The notes under the pieces are model-generated. The model did no database searches. It had not been told where the DNA came from and was given only the letters and a program-made list of their open reading frames with translations. Below are positions 7,981 through 15,058 of a DNA stretch of 64,000 nucleotides, piece by piece. The position numbers and the translations under genes were made by a program. Origin of the DNA: Nocardia otitidiscaviarum NBRC 14405 (GTDB lineage Bacteria > Actinomycetota > Actinomycetes > Mycobacteriales > Mycobacteriaceae); assembly GCF_000308635.1 (NCBI RefSeq), contig NZ_BAGD01000027.1, forward strand, positions 1 to 64,000. Direction: 5' to 3'. How positions within the stretch are numbered: the stretch's first letter is position 1; every line of letters begins with the position of its first letter.

Positions 7981-9053
7981 CGTGCCTCCAAAGTGGCGAC
8001 CAGGTTCTGCTGCAACGCCGGACCGCTGCTGGCGTGCGCCAGGGCGCGATTCGCATTGCCGTTGATGATTTCGGTGGCGGCGAAGCCGATGCGCTCCAGA
8101 CCCGCCGCGAACAGGGGGTTGCCCGCCAGCGGCCCGCCGGAGGGGTTGATGCGGGTCGAACCGTTCAGCCCGATGGCCTGCCGCAGAATGATCTGCTCGT
8201 GGCTGTACTGCGCGTTCAGTTCGGCGACATCGAATCCGGCCGGGCCGTCGCCGATGGCGGCGCGGGCCGCGCGGGCCGTGGACTCCGAGACGGTGAGATC
8301 GCGCGCGCCCAGCATCGGGGTGTCGATGTAGTGCGCCATACCGGTGAGCCAGGCGGGCCGCTCGCACAGTTCGCGCGCCCGGTCGCCCACGGCCAGCACG
8401 ATGGCGGCCGCGCCGTCGGTGATGGGCGCGATGTCGTGGGCTCGGAACGGGTCGGCCACGTACGGTGCGGCCAGTAGCTTCTCGATATCGGTTTCGGTCC
8501 GGGCGGTCTCGGTCGCCTCGCCGTAGGCCGCCGCGGCGGCGGCACTGTCGGCGGCGACGGCGGCCATGTCCTGTTCGGTCCAGCGGCCGGCGTCCAGTCC
8601 GGCTCGCGCCTGCAAACCGGCCATGGACACCGCGTCCGGCCACAGCGGCGCGACGACGTAGGGGTCGGTCTGGAGGGTGAGGACCTGGCGCAGGGTGCCC
8701 GCCGAGGGCTTGCCGAAGCCGTACACCAGCGCCGTCTTCGCCTGTCCGGAGCGCAGTTTCACCCACGCCTCGTACAGTGCCCACGCCGCGTCCATCTCCA
8801 CGTGCGATTCGTTGATCGGCGGCACCGCGCCGATGGAGTCGATGGCGGAGATGAACGAGAAGGCGCGCCCGGCAAGGTAATCCGAGGAGCCGGAGCACCA
8901 GAAGTCGATATCGGCGGTTTTGATGCCGAGGTCGTCGTAGAGCCGCGTGAAGCAGGGGTGCAGCATCTCCACGCCGTTGGTGGTGCCGAAGGTCTCCGGC
9001 ACGTGCGGTGCGTGCGCGAAGCCCACCACCGCGATATCCATTGTGTTGCTCAA
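7977..9053 (-). CDS. ltp4: Thiolase-fold lipid-transfer protein Ltp4
   Basis: A 358-residue thiolase-fold protein close in length to Rv3522 (Ltp4). The usual nucleophile loop reads NESHVEMDAAWALYEA and carries no cysteine, as expected for the Ltp aldolase-like branch and not for a ketothiolase. The C-terminal RINPSGGPLAGNPLFAAG loop is conserved. It lies between the DUF35 gene (15-base gap) and ltp3 (ATGA overlap), which implies one transcript and probably a complex; Ltp2 of the same pathway works with a DUF35 protein in that way. The predicted role is retro-aldol cleavage or a related step on branched sterol side-chain CoA esters, inferred from family and operon context. Confidence 0.83.
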   Translation of the reverse strand: MSNTMDIAVVGFAHAPHVPETFGTTNGVEMLHPCFTRLYDDLGIKTADIDFWCSGSSDYLAGRAFSFISAIDSIGAVPPINESHVEMDAAWALYEAWVKLRSGQAKTALVYGFGKPSAGTLRQVLTLQTDPYVVAPLWPDAVSMAGLQARAGLDAGRWTEQDMAAVAADSAAAAAAYGEATETARTETDIEKLLAAPYVADPFRAHDIAPITDGAAAIVLAVGDRARELCERPAWLTGMAHYIDTPMLGARDLTVSESTARAARAAIGDGPAGFDVAELNAQYSHEQIILRQAIGLNGSTRINPSGGPLAGNPLFAAGLERIGFAATEIINGNANRALAHASSGPALQQNLVATLEAR

Positions 9054-9068
9054 GGTTTCAGCGCCTCT

Positions 9069-10031
9069 CTACAGGTGGTGCGCGAAGGTCTCGTACTCGG
9101 CGTCGGGCTCGCCGGTGGGCTCGAAATGGGAGATGTTGTCCAGCCCGTAGTCCCATTCCTCGCGCGGCTTCCACACCGCCTTCACCCGCATGCCCATGCG
9201 CACCTCGGCGGCGTCGATACCGAGCACCAGGTGCAGGAAGGGAATGTCCGCGCCGTCCAGCAGGATGTAGGCGGCCACGTACGGCGGCTTGATGCGCTGG
9301 CCCTGGAACGGCACGTTGACCACGCAGTAGGTGGTGACGATGCCGGTATCGGGCAGGTCGACGTAGTCCTCGGTGGGTGCGCCGGTGCGCGGGTCCGCCC
9401 CGCGCGGCGGGAAGTACACCTTGCCGTCGTTGCCCGCCTTCGCGCCGAGCAGCCTGCCCTCCACGAGGGCCTTCAGGAAGGCGGTCTCCTGCGGTGCGGC
9501 GGTGTGCTTGAAGCTCAGGTCGATCGGCGTCACGATGCCGGTGATCGGCTCGGCCTCCTCCGCAGGCGTTGCGGCGACCGAGAATTCGCCTGGTTCGAAG
9601 CAGGCGATGTCGTGAATGAAGCCCTTGCGCTCGGTCGCCCAGCGCGCCCGCACCCGCATCCCGGTGCTGATGTCCGCGGGCGAGGCCACGTCCACGGCGT
9701 GCAGCAGGGCGGTGTCCGCGCCGTCGAGTTGGATGAGCGCCCAGGCGAACGGGCGGTCGAAGGGCTGGCCCGGCAGCGGCTGCGCCACCCAGCTCCACGA
9801 CCGCACGGTGCCCACATCGGCGACCTCGACGAACTCGGTCAGCCGTTCGGCGGTGATCGGATCGAATTCCGCTGGCGGCACGATCACGCGCCCGTCGGAA
9901 CCACGCACACCGACGATCTGCCCGGCGCGCAGGCCGGTCAGGAAGCGGCCGATGGTCGGACCGGTGGAGCGGGTGTAATCGAACTGCATCCGCAGCGGTG
10001 CGGCGAGTACTTCGGTGTTCCCCAGAGTCAC
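9069..10031 (-). CDS. Tandem OB-fold (DUF35) protein, Rv3521-like
   Basis: A 320-residue protein made of two similar halves. Each contains an FLxGLxxG...RVxVPP-type entry strand (RVIVPPAEF near residue 48, KVYFPPRGAD near 215), an OB-fold with a GADxxLLH/GADIPFLH strand, and a final GMRVxAxW strand. DUF35 proteins normally carry a four-cysteine zinc ribbon before the OB-fold; those cysteines are absent here. In sterol degradation a DUF35 domain (in ChsH2) docks onto the aldolase Ltp2, so this double version may serve the two downstream thiolase-fold proteins. GTG start at 10031, with a KstR box just upstream. It is the first gene of a four-gene operon. Confidence 0.82.
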   Translation of the reverse strand: MTLGNTEVLAAPLRMQFDYTRSTGPTIGRFLTGLRAGQIVGVRGSDGRVIVPPAEFDPITAERLTEFVEVADVGTVRSWSWVAQPLPGQPFDRPFAWALIQLDGADTALLHAVDVASPADISTGMRVRARWATERKGFIHDIACFEPGEFSVAATPAEEAEPITGIVTPIDLSFKHTAAPQETAFLKALVEGRLLGAKAGNDGKVYFPPRGADPRTGAPTEDYVDLPDTGIVTTYCVVNVPFQGQRIKPPYVAAYILLDGADIPFLHLVLGIDAAEVRMGMRVKAVWKPREEWDYGLDNISHFEPTGEPDAEYETFAHHL

Positions 10032-10040
10032 GAGATCGAG

Positions 10041-10054
10041 TAGAACAGGTTCTT
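10041..10054. promoter_or_regulatory. KstR box between DUF35 and F420-type genes
   Basis: TAGAACAGGTTCTT matches TnnAACnnGTTnnA except for the last base and is nearly palindromic. It lies 10 bases before the DUF35 start and 39 bases before the divergent LLM gene, so it can control both. Confidence 0.75.
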
Positions 10055-10093
10055 ATTATGGTCGCAAGAGGCCAGTTGGGAAGGGAGTCGATC

Positions 10094-11131
10094 ATGCGGT
10101 TCGGGTTGCAGCTCGGATATTGGGGTGCACAGCCGCCCGGCAATGCCCAGGAATTGGTCATCGCGGCCGAGCAGGCCGGGTGGGACGCCGTCTTCACGGC
10201 GGAGTCCTGGGGGTCCGACGCGTTCACGCCGCTGGCGTGGTGGGGTTCGAGCACCGACCGGGTGCGACTGGGAACGTCGGTGGTGCAGATGTCGGCGCGC
10301 ACGCCCACGGGCACGGCCATGGCCGCGCTGACCCTGGATCATCTCAGCGGCGGACGGCACATCCTCGGGCTCGGGGTCTCCGGACCGCAGGTGGTCGAGG
10401 GCTGGTACGGGCAGCCGTTCGCCAAGCCGTTGCAGCGGACCCGCGAATATGTGTCGATCGTGCGGCAGGTGCTGGCCCGCGAGGCCAAGGTGACCAGCGA
10501 CGGACCGCACTATCCGCTGCCCTACACCGGTCCGGGCGCGACCGGCCTGGGTAAGCCGCTCAAGCCCATCACCCATCCGCTGCGCGCGGATCTGCCCATC
10601 TGGCTGGGGGCCGAGGGGCCCAAGAACGTGGCGCTGACCGCCGAGATCGCCGACGGCTGGCTGGCCATCTACTACACGCCCCGGCTCGCGGACATGTACA
10701 ACTCCTGGCTGGACGAGGGCTTCGCACGGGCGGGTGCCCGGCGTTCGCGGGCGGACTTCGAGATCGCCGCCACCGCCCAGGTGATCCTCACCGACGATCC
10801 GAAGGCCGAGCTCGATCGGATGCGACCGGTCATGGCGCTCTACATCGGCGGCATGGGCGCGGAGGAGCTGAACTTCCATGCCGAGGTGTACCGGCGGATG
10901 GGGTACGGCGAGCAGGTCGAGGAGATCACCCGGTTGTTCCGGAGCGGCCGCAAGGACGAGGCGGCGGCCGCGGTGCCGGATGAGCTCATGCTCGACACCA
11001 TGATCGTCGGCAATGAGGCGCAGGTGCGCGAGCAGCTGAAGGTGTGGGAGGACGCGGGCGTGACCATGCTGCTCGTCGGGGTTCGCGACACCGAGCAGCT
11101 GGACCGCCTCACCCCCCTCGTGCAGTCGTAG
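10094..11131 (+). CDS. F420-dependent LLM-class oxidoreductase, Rv3520c-like
   Basis: A 345-residue luciferase-like (LLM class) TIM-barrel protein: MRFGLQLGYWGAQPPGN, the strand DAVFTAESWGSDAFTP, LDHLSGGRHILGLGVSGPQ and WLGAEGPKNVALTAEIADGW are diagnostic of actinobacterial F420-using members. It has the same length and setting as Rv3520c, divergent from Rv3521. The ATG at 10094 follows a GGGAGTCG site. It presumably oxidises or reduces a sterol-derived CoA ester or ketone using F420; the substrate is not known. The TAG stop falls inside a perfect KstR-type palindrome at 11129-11142. Confidence 0.85.
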   Translation: MRFGLQLGYWGAQPPGNAQELVIAAEQAGWDAVFTAESWGSDAFTPLAWWGSSTDRVRLGTSVVQMSARTPTGTAMAALTLDHLSGGRHILGLGVSGPQVVEGWYGQPFAKPLQRTREYVSIVRQVLAREAKVTSDGPHYPLPYTGPGATGLGKPLKPITHPLRADLPIWLGAEGPKNVALTAEIADGWLAIYYTPRLADMYNSWLDEGFARAGARRSRADFEIAATAQVILTDDPKAELDRMRPVMALYIGGMGAEELNFHAEVYRRMGYGEQVEEITRLFRSGRKDEAAAAVPDELMLDTMIVGNEAQVREQLKVWEDAGVTMLLVGVRDTEQLDRLTPLVQS

Positions 11132-11142
11132 AACGAGTTCTA
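11129..11142. promoter_or_regulatory. Perfect KstR-type palindrome at a convergent 3' junction
   Basis: TAGAACGAGTTCTA is a full palindromic match to the KstR consensus. Its first three bases are the stop codon of the LLM gene, and a convergent gene ends 12 bases further on, so no start codon is near. See the separate finding. Confidence 0.65.
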
Positions 11143-11153
11143 TATTCTCGGCG

Positions 11154-11849
11154 TCACGGCGTGAGCGGCCCGGCCAGCACGCTCTCGCCGGACTCCCGGT
11201 CGCCCTGCCAGGCGAAGGCCGGGTCCGAACTCGGTTTGCGCTGCCACAGCAGCAGGAGCAGATCCGCTGCGGGAGCGGCGATCTCGGCGGTCGGTTCACC
11301 CTTGCCGTAGGTCCGGATGGTCCCGGTGTCGGTGGACCGCACCTGTACGGCGGCCTCGGGCGGGGTCGCCAGCCCGCGGTCGATCATGCGCTGCGCGAAC
11401 ATGTCGAAGACCTCGGCGATACCGTCGTCGGCCAGCGCGGCGTCGATCGGCGCGGCGGTGCCGAGCGCGAACTGCGCGTCCCACAGGTGCATGACCGTCT
11501 CGTGGGTGCGGCGGCGCCGCCAGAATCCGACGGTGCGCGGGGCCAGCCGCGTGAAAGTCCATGCCTGGGTGGCCGGATCGGCCGACAGTGCGGTGACGAG
11601 GGCGTCGGAGGTCCGGTCGAACCAGGCTCGCAGTTCGGCCGGATCGTGCGGCGCGGGTTCGCCGTCGTCGTTTCCGCGCAATTCGGCGACCGCCGTCACC
11701 ACCCATTGATTCCCGCGCCCCATATGCTCGACCAGATCGTGGAGGGTCCAGTCGCCGCAGGTGGGCACCGGTGCGGTGAGATCGACGTCCGCGGTGATGA
11801 GCTCACCGAAAGCCGTGAGCCGGTCGCGCAAGATCGCCAAGAAGTCCAT
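11154..11849 (-). CDS. Maleylpyruvate isomerase / DinB-like mycothiol enzyme
   Basis: A 231-residue protein of the mycothiol-dependent maleylpyruvate isomerase superfamily. The N-terminal four-helix bundle has the metal-site signature WTLHDLVEHMGRGNQW and a second His in RRRRTHETVMHLWDAQ. The C-terminal third (VQVRSTDTGTIRTYG, AAPAADLLLLLWQRKP) is the family's SCP-like tail. The ATG at 11849 is chosen; longer upstream starts would add an unrelated, poorly conserved tail. Members use a metal and often mycothiol to isomerise or transfer groups; the substrate is unknown. It is convergent with the LLM gene and divergent from fadD19. Confidence 0.75.
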   Translation of the reverse strand: MDFLAILRDRLTAFGELITADVDLTAPVPTCGDWTLHDLVEHMGRGNQWVVTAVAELRGNDDGEPAPHDPAELRAWFDRTSDALVTALSADPATQAWTFTRLAPRTVGFWRRRRTHETVMHLWDAQFALGTAAPIDAALADDGIAEVFDMFAQRMIDRGLATPPEAAVQVRSTDTGTIRTYGKGEPTAEIAAPAADLLLLLWQRKPSSDPAFAWQGDRESGESVLAGPLTP

Positions 11850-11955
11850 GCGCCCACGGTAAACGACGTACTCTGTGGCGGCAGCCACAATGCGCCCTGT
11901 GGTGGCAGCCACAATTTCTCGTGGTATGGATTGAGAATCGTGTCTTGTCACACAC

Positions 11956-11969
11956 AGGAACACGTTCTA
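11956..11969. promoter_or_regulatory. KstR-like box at fadD19
   Basis: AGGAACACGTTCTA fits TnnAACnnGTTnnA except for the first base. It ends 10 bases before the GTG of fadD19 and no Shine-Dalgarno is visible between them, so the mRNA may be nearly leaderless. Confidence 0.65.
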
Positions 11970-11979
11970 TTTTCATCAT

Positions 11980-13626
11980 GTGAGCCACAACATAGCGGAC
12001 CTTGTCGAACACGCCATCGACCTCATGCCGGATAACGTCGCCCTGGTCGACGACACTCGCTCGGTTACCTATGCCGAGCTCGAGGGGCGAGCCAATCAAC
12101 TCGCGCACTACCTGCGGGAACGGGGGGTGCAACCGGGTGACAAGGTGGGTATCTACTCGCGGAACACCATCGAGGCCATCGAGGCCATGGTGGCGGTGTT
12201 CAAGGCCCGCGCCGTCATGGTCAACGTGAACTTCCGATATGTCGAGAACGAGTTGCAGTACATCTTCGACAACTCGGATATGGTCGCGCTGGTGGTCGAG
12301 CGTCGCTACAGCGACAAGGTCGCCAATGTCCGGCCGAACACCCCGCAGCTGAAATCGGTCCTCGTGGTGGAGGACGGCACCGACCTGCCGCTACCCGAGG
12401 GCGCGGTGGAATACGAAGCGGCGCTTGCCGGTTGCTCGCCCGAGCGCGACTTCGAGGACCGCTCGCCCGACGACATCTACATGCTCTACACCGGCGGCAC
12501 CACCGGTATGCCCAAGGGCGTCATGTGGCGACAGGAGGATGTCTGGCGGGTGCTCGGCGGCGGAATCAACTTCCTCACCGGTGAGTACGTCACCGACGAG
12601 TGGGAGCTCGCCAAGCTGGGCGCCGCCAACCCGCAGATGGTGCGGTACCCGGTCGCCCCGATGATCCACGGCGGCTCGCAGTGGGCCACCTTCCAGAGCC
12701 TGTTCGGCGGCGGCAAGACGCTCATGCTCGCGGAGTTCAGCGGCCACGGACTGTGGCGCGCCGTCGAGCAGCACAAGATCAACCTGATTTTCATCACCGG
12801 TGACGCCATGGCCCGGCCCATGGTGGACGCGCTGCTCGAGGGCAATCCGGAAACCGGTGAGCCCTATGACGCGTCGAGCCTTTACGTCATCGCCAGCAGC
12901 GCGGCGCTGTTCTCGCCGACGCTCAAGGACAAGATGCTCGAGCTGCTGCCGAACCGGATGATCAGCGACTCCATCGGCTCCTCGGAGACCGGTTTCGGTG
13001 GTCTGTCCGTGGTCACCAAGGGGCAGAACCACACCGGCGGCCCGCGCGTGAAGATCGACGCCTCCACCCAGGTGCTCGACGAGGACGGCAATCCCTGCGA
13101 GCCCGGTTCCGGCAAGATCGGCTTCCTGGCCCGCAGCGGACACATCCCGCTCGGCTACTACAAGGATGAGGCCAAGACCAAGGCCACCTTCAAGGAGTTC
13201 AACGGCAAGCGGTACTCGATTCCGGGCGATTTCGCCCGCGTCGAGGAAGACGGCACCGTCACCATGCTCGGCCGCGGTTCGGTGAGCATCAACTCCGGAG
13301 GCGAGAAGATCTACCCGGAGGAGGTCGAGGGGGCGCTCAAGTGCCACCCCGAGATCTTCGACGCGCTGGTGGTCGGCGTGCCGGACGAGCGCTGGGGGCA
13401 GAAGGTGGTGGCGGTCGTGCAGTGTCGCGGCGCGAACCGGCCCACGCTCGAGGAGTTGCGTCCGGTGCTGACGCAGGAGATCTCGTCGTACAAGATGCCG
13501 CGTGCGCTGTGGTTCGTGGACCAGATCAAGCGGAATCCGGCGGGTAAGCCCGACTACAAGTGGGCCAAGGCGCAGACCGAGGAGCGTCCCGCCGATGAGG
13601 ACGCGCCCGCGCCCGCCAGCAAGTAG
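11980..13626 (+). CDS. fadD19: Sterol side-chain acyl-CoA synthetase FadD19
   Basis: A 548-residue ANL-superfamily acyl-CoA ligase, the same length as M. tuberculosis FadD19 (Rv3515c). The P-loop is YTGGTTGMPKG, the adenylate-binding stretch is DSIGSSETGFGG, the hinge is GDFARVEEDGT, and the catalytic Lys lies in the C-terminal KRNPAGKPDYKW segment. FadD19 activates C24/C27 steroid acids to CoA thioesters, and in Rhodococcus it is essential for C24-branched side chains. The start is the GTG at 11980. A KstR-like box is immediately upstream and a hairpin terminator is immediately downstream, so it is probably monocistronic. Confidence 0.9.
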   Translation: MSHNIADLVEHAIDLMPDNVALVDDTRSVTYAELEGRANQLAHYLRERGVQPGDKVGIYSRNTIEAIEAMVAVFKARAVMVNVNFRYVENELQYIFDNSDMVALVVERRYSDKVANVRPNTPQLKSVLVVEDGTDLPLPEGAVEYEAALAGCSPERDFEDRSPDDIYMLYTGGTTGMPKGVMWRQEDVWRVLGGGINFLTGEYVTDEWELAKLGAANPQMVRYPVAPMIHGGSQWATFQSLFGGGKTLMLAEFSGHGLWRAVEQHKINLIFITGDAMARPMVDALLEGNPETGEPYDASSLYVIASSAALFSPTLKDKMLELLPNRMISDSIGSSETGFGGLSVVTKGQNHTGGPRVKIDASTQVLDEDGNPCEPGSGKIGFLARSGHIPLGYYKDEAKTKATFKEFNGKRYSIPGDFARVEEDGTVTMLGRGSVSINSGGEKIYPEEVEGALKCHPEIFDALVVGVPDERWGQKVVAVVQCRGANRPTLEELRPVLTQEISSYKMPRALWFVDQIKRNPAGKPDYKWAKAQTEERPADEDAPAPASK

Positions 13627-13637
13627 CGCCCGGTTCC

Positions 13638-13671
13638 GGAGTCGGTCGCGATCCGTGCCGCGACCGGCTCC
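13638..13671 (+). terminator. Hairpin terminator after fadD19
   Basis: The imperfect stem GGAGTCGGTCGCG against CGCGACCGGCTCC has one mismatch and an 8-base loop, and begins 12 bases after the fadD19 stop. Confidence 0.6.
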
Positions 13672-13790
13672 GATCCGTTCGACCAGGGAAAACGCCGGAT
13701 CATCCGAGGATTCGCCCAGAGCCGAAGGATATGGAAGGCAGTCCTTTCCGATCCTCCCAACATGTCGGTGGGGTGTGCCAGAGTGGCCCT

Positions 13791-14807
13791 ATGAGCAAGC
13801 AGTCCGGCAGGTCCACCACCTCCCTCGATGAGGTGTTGCAGTCGTTCGAGGGGCACCGCCGTGAGCTGTGTGCCTACGCCTATCGCATGCTGGGGTCCTC
13901 CTTCGAGGCCGAGGACGCGGTCCAGGAGGCGTTCACGCGCGCCTGGAAGTCCTACGAGTCCTTCGAAGGGCGCTCCAGTCTGCGCTCCTGGCTCTACAAG
14001 ATCACCACCAATGTCTGTCTGGACATGCTGGACGGGCCGCAGCGCCGCGCCCGGCCCATGGATCTGAACGGACCGTCCACGCCCGACTCGCCGCTGCCCA
14101 TGCCGGAGCCGGACTACGTGTGGGTGGAACCCATTCCGAACGCGCTGGCCTTCGGCGCGGATCCGGCCGACCACGCCTCGGTGAAGGACACGCTGCGGCT
14201 GGCCTTCGTGGCCGCGGTGCAGCATCTGCCCGCCACCCAGCGCGCCATCCTGATCATGCGCGAGGTGCTGCGCTTCTCCGCGAACGAGACCGCCGACATG
14301 CTCATGATGTCCCCGGCCTCGGTGAACAGCGCCCTGCAACGCGCTCGCGCCACCATGTCCAAGGTGCAGCCCGACGAGGGCAAGACCTTCGACGAAACCG
14401 ACGAGCAGCAGCGCAAACTCGTCGACGATTTCGTCGAGGCGTTCGAGTCCTACAACATGGACGCGCTCACCGCGCTGCTGAAAGAGGATGTGGCACTGTC
14501 CATGCCGCCCATCTCACTGTGGGTGTCGGGTCCGGACAATGTGGCGGCCTTCATGCTCGGTCACGGCCACGCCTGCCGCGATTCGCGCATGGTGCCGCTG
14601 GCGGGTGCGAATGGTTTGCCCGCCTTCGGTCACTACAAGCCGAGCGACGAACCGGGCCTGTGGCTGCCGTGGTCCATCACCGTGCTCGAACTGGATGGAG
14701 ATCGTATTTCCGGTCTCAACTTCTTCCTCGACACCGATAAACTGTTCCCGCTCTTCGGTTTGCCGCAGGAGTGGCGCGAAGGGGTGGAGGTTTCGACCAC
14801 CGCGTAG
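13791..14807 (+). CDS. ECF sigma factor with SnoaL-like C-terminus (SigG/TIGR02960 type)
   Basis: A 338-residue ECF sigma factor. Region 2 (YAYRMLGSSFEAEDAVQEAF, then SYESFEGRSSLRSWLYKITT) and region 4 (LPATQRAILIMREVLRFSAN, then SALQRARATM) are intact. A ~115-residue C-terminal NTF2/SnoaL domain follows (VDDFVEAFESYNMDALTALL). Fused C-terminal domains of this type modulate the activity of such sigma factors, and no separate anti-sigma gene is visible next to it. It resembles the SigG-like TIGR02960 group, but I cannot separate it from related ECF groups by eye. The ATG at 13791 is the best start; the upstream Shine-Dalgarno is poor. It sits inside the sterol block without a KstR box and may be unrelated to it. 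Confidence 0.82.
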   Translation: MSKQSGRSTTSLDEVLQSFEGHRRELCAYAYRMLGSSFEAEDAVQEAFTRAWKSYESFEGRSSLRSWLYKITTNVCLDMLDGPQRRARPMDLNGPSTPDSPLPMPEPDYVWVEPIPNALAFGADPADHASVKDTLRLAFVAAVQHLPATQRAILIMREVLRFSANETADMLMMSPASVNSALQRARATMSKVQPDEGKTFDETDEQQRKLVDDFVEAFESYNMDALTALLKEDVALSMPPISLWVSGPDNVAAFMLGHGHACRDSRMVPLAGANGLPAFGHYKPSDEPGLWLPWSITVLELDGDRISGLNFFLDTDKLFPLFGLPQEWREGVEVSTTA

Positions 14808-14923
14808 ACCCTGTCGGCGCGCATGGTGGATGACGTCGGGGTGGTCCGACGTCGGCGCGACGACACGCGTGAACGGCCCGCCGGGTGTATACCCGTCGGG
14901 CCGTTCGCATTTCAACACCTCGC

Positions 14924-14940
14924 ATACCCCTAGGGGGTAT
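14924..14940. promoter_or_regulatory. CsoR-type palindrome 1 before the MFS gene
   Basis: ATACCCC-TAG-GGGGTAT is a perfect 7-base inverted repeat around three bases. A/T-flanked C4...G4 palindromes of this form are typical operators of the CsoR/FrmR/CstR repressor family. A third, shorter relative (GTATACCCGTCGGG) lies at about 14886. Confidence 0.6.
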
Positions 14941-14973
14941 GAAGTAGATCACCGCTCCGAGGACTGTCGGCCT

Positions 14974-14992
14974 TATACCCCATGGGGGTATA
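14974..14992. promoter_or_regulatory. CsoR-type palindrome 2 before the MFS gene
   Basis: TATACCCC-ATG-GGGGTATA is a perfect 8-base inverted repeat, centred 50 bases (about five helical turns) from the first copy. It lies 66 bases upstream of the MFS start, where it would overlap or abut the promoter. Confidence 0.65.
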
Positions 14993-15058
14993 CATATCCG
15001 GGTCGGAACTGATCGGGACACGAGTACGGGTCCCGCGAGTAGTCAGGGAGTGGTTCCC

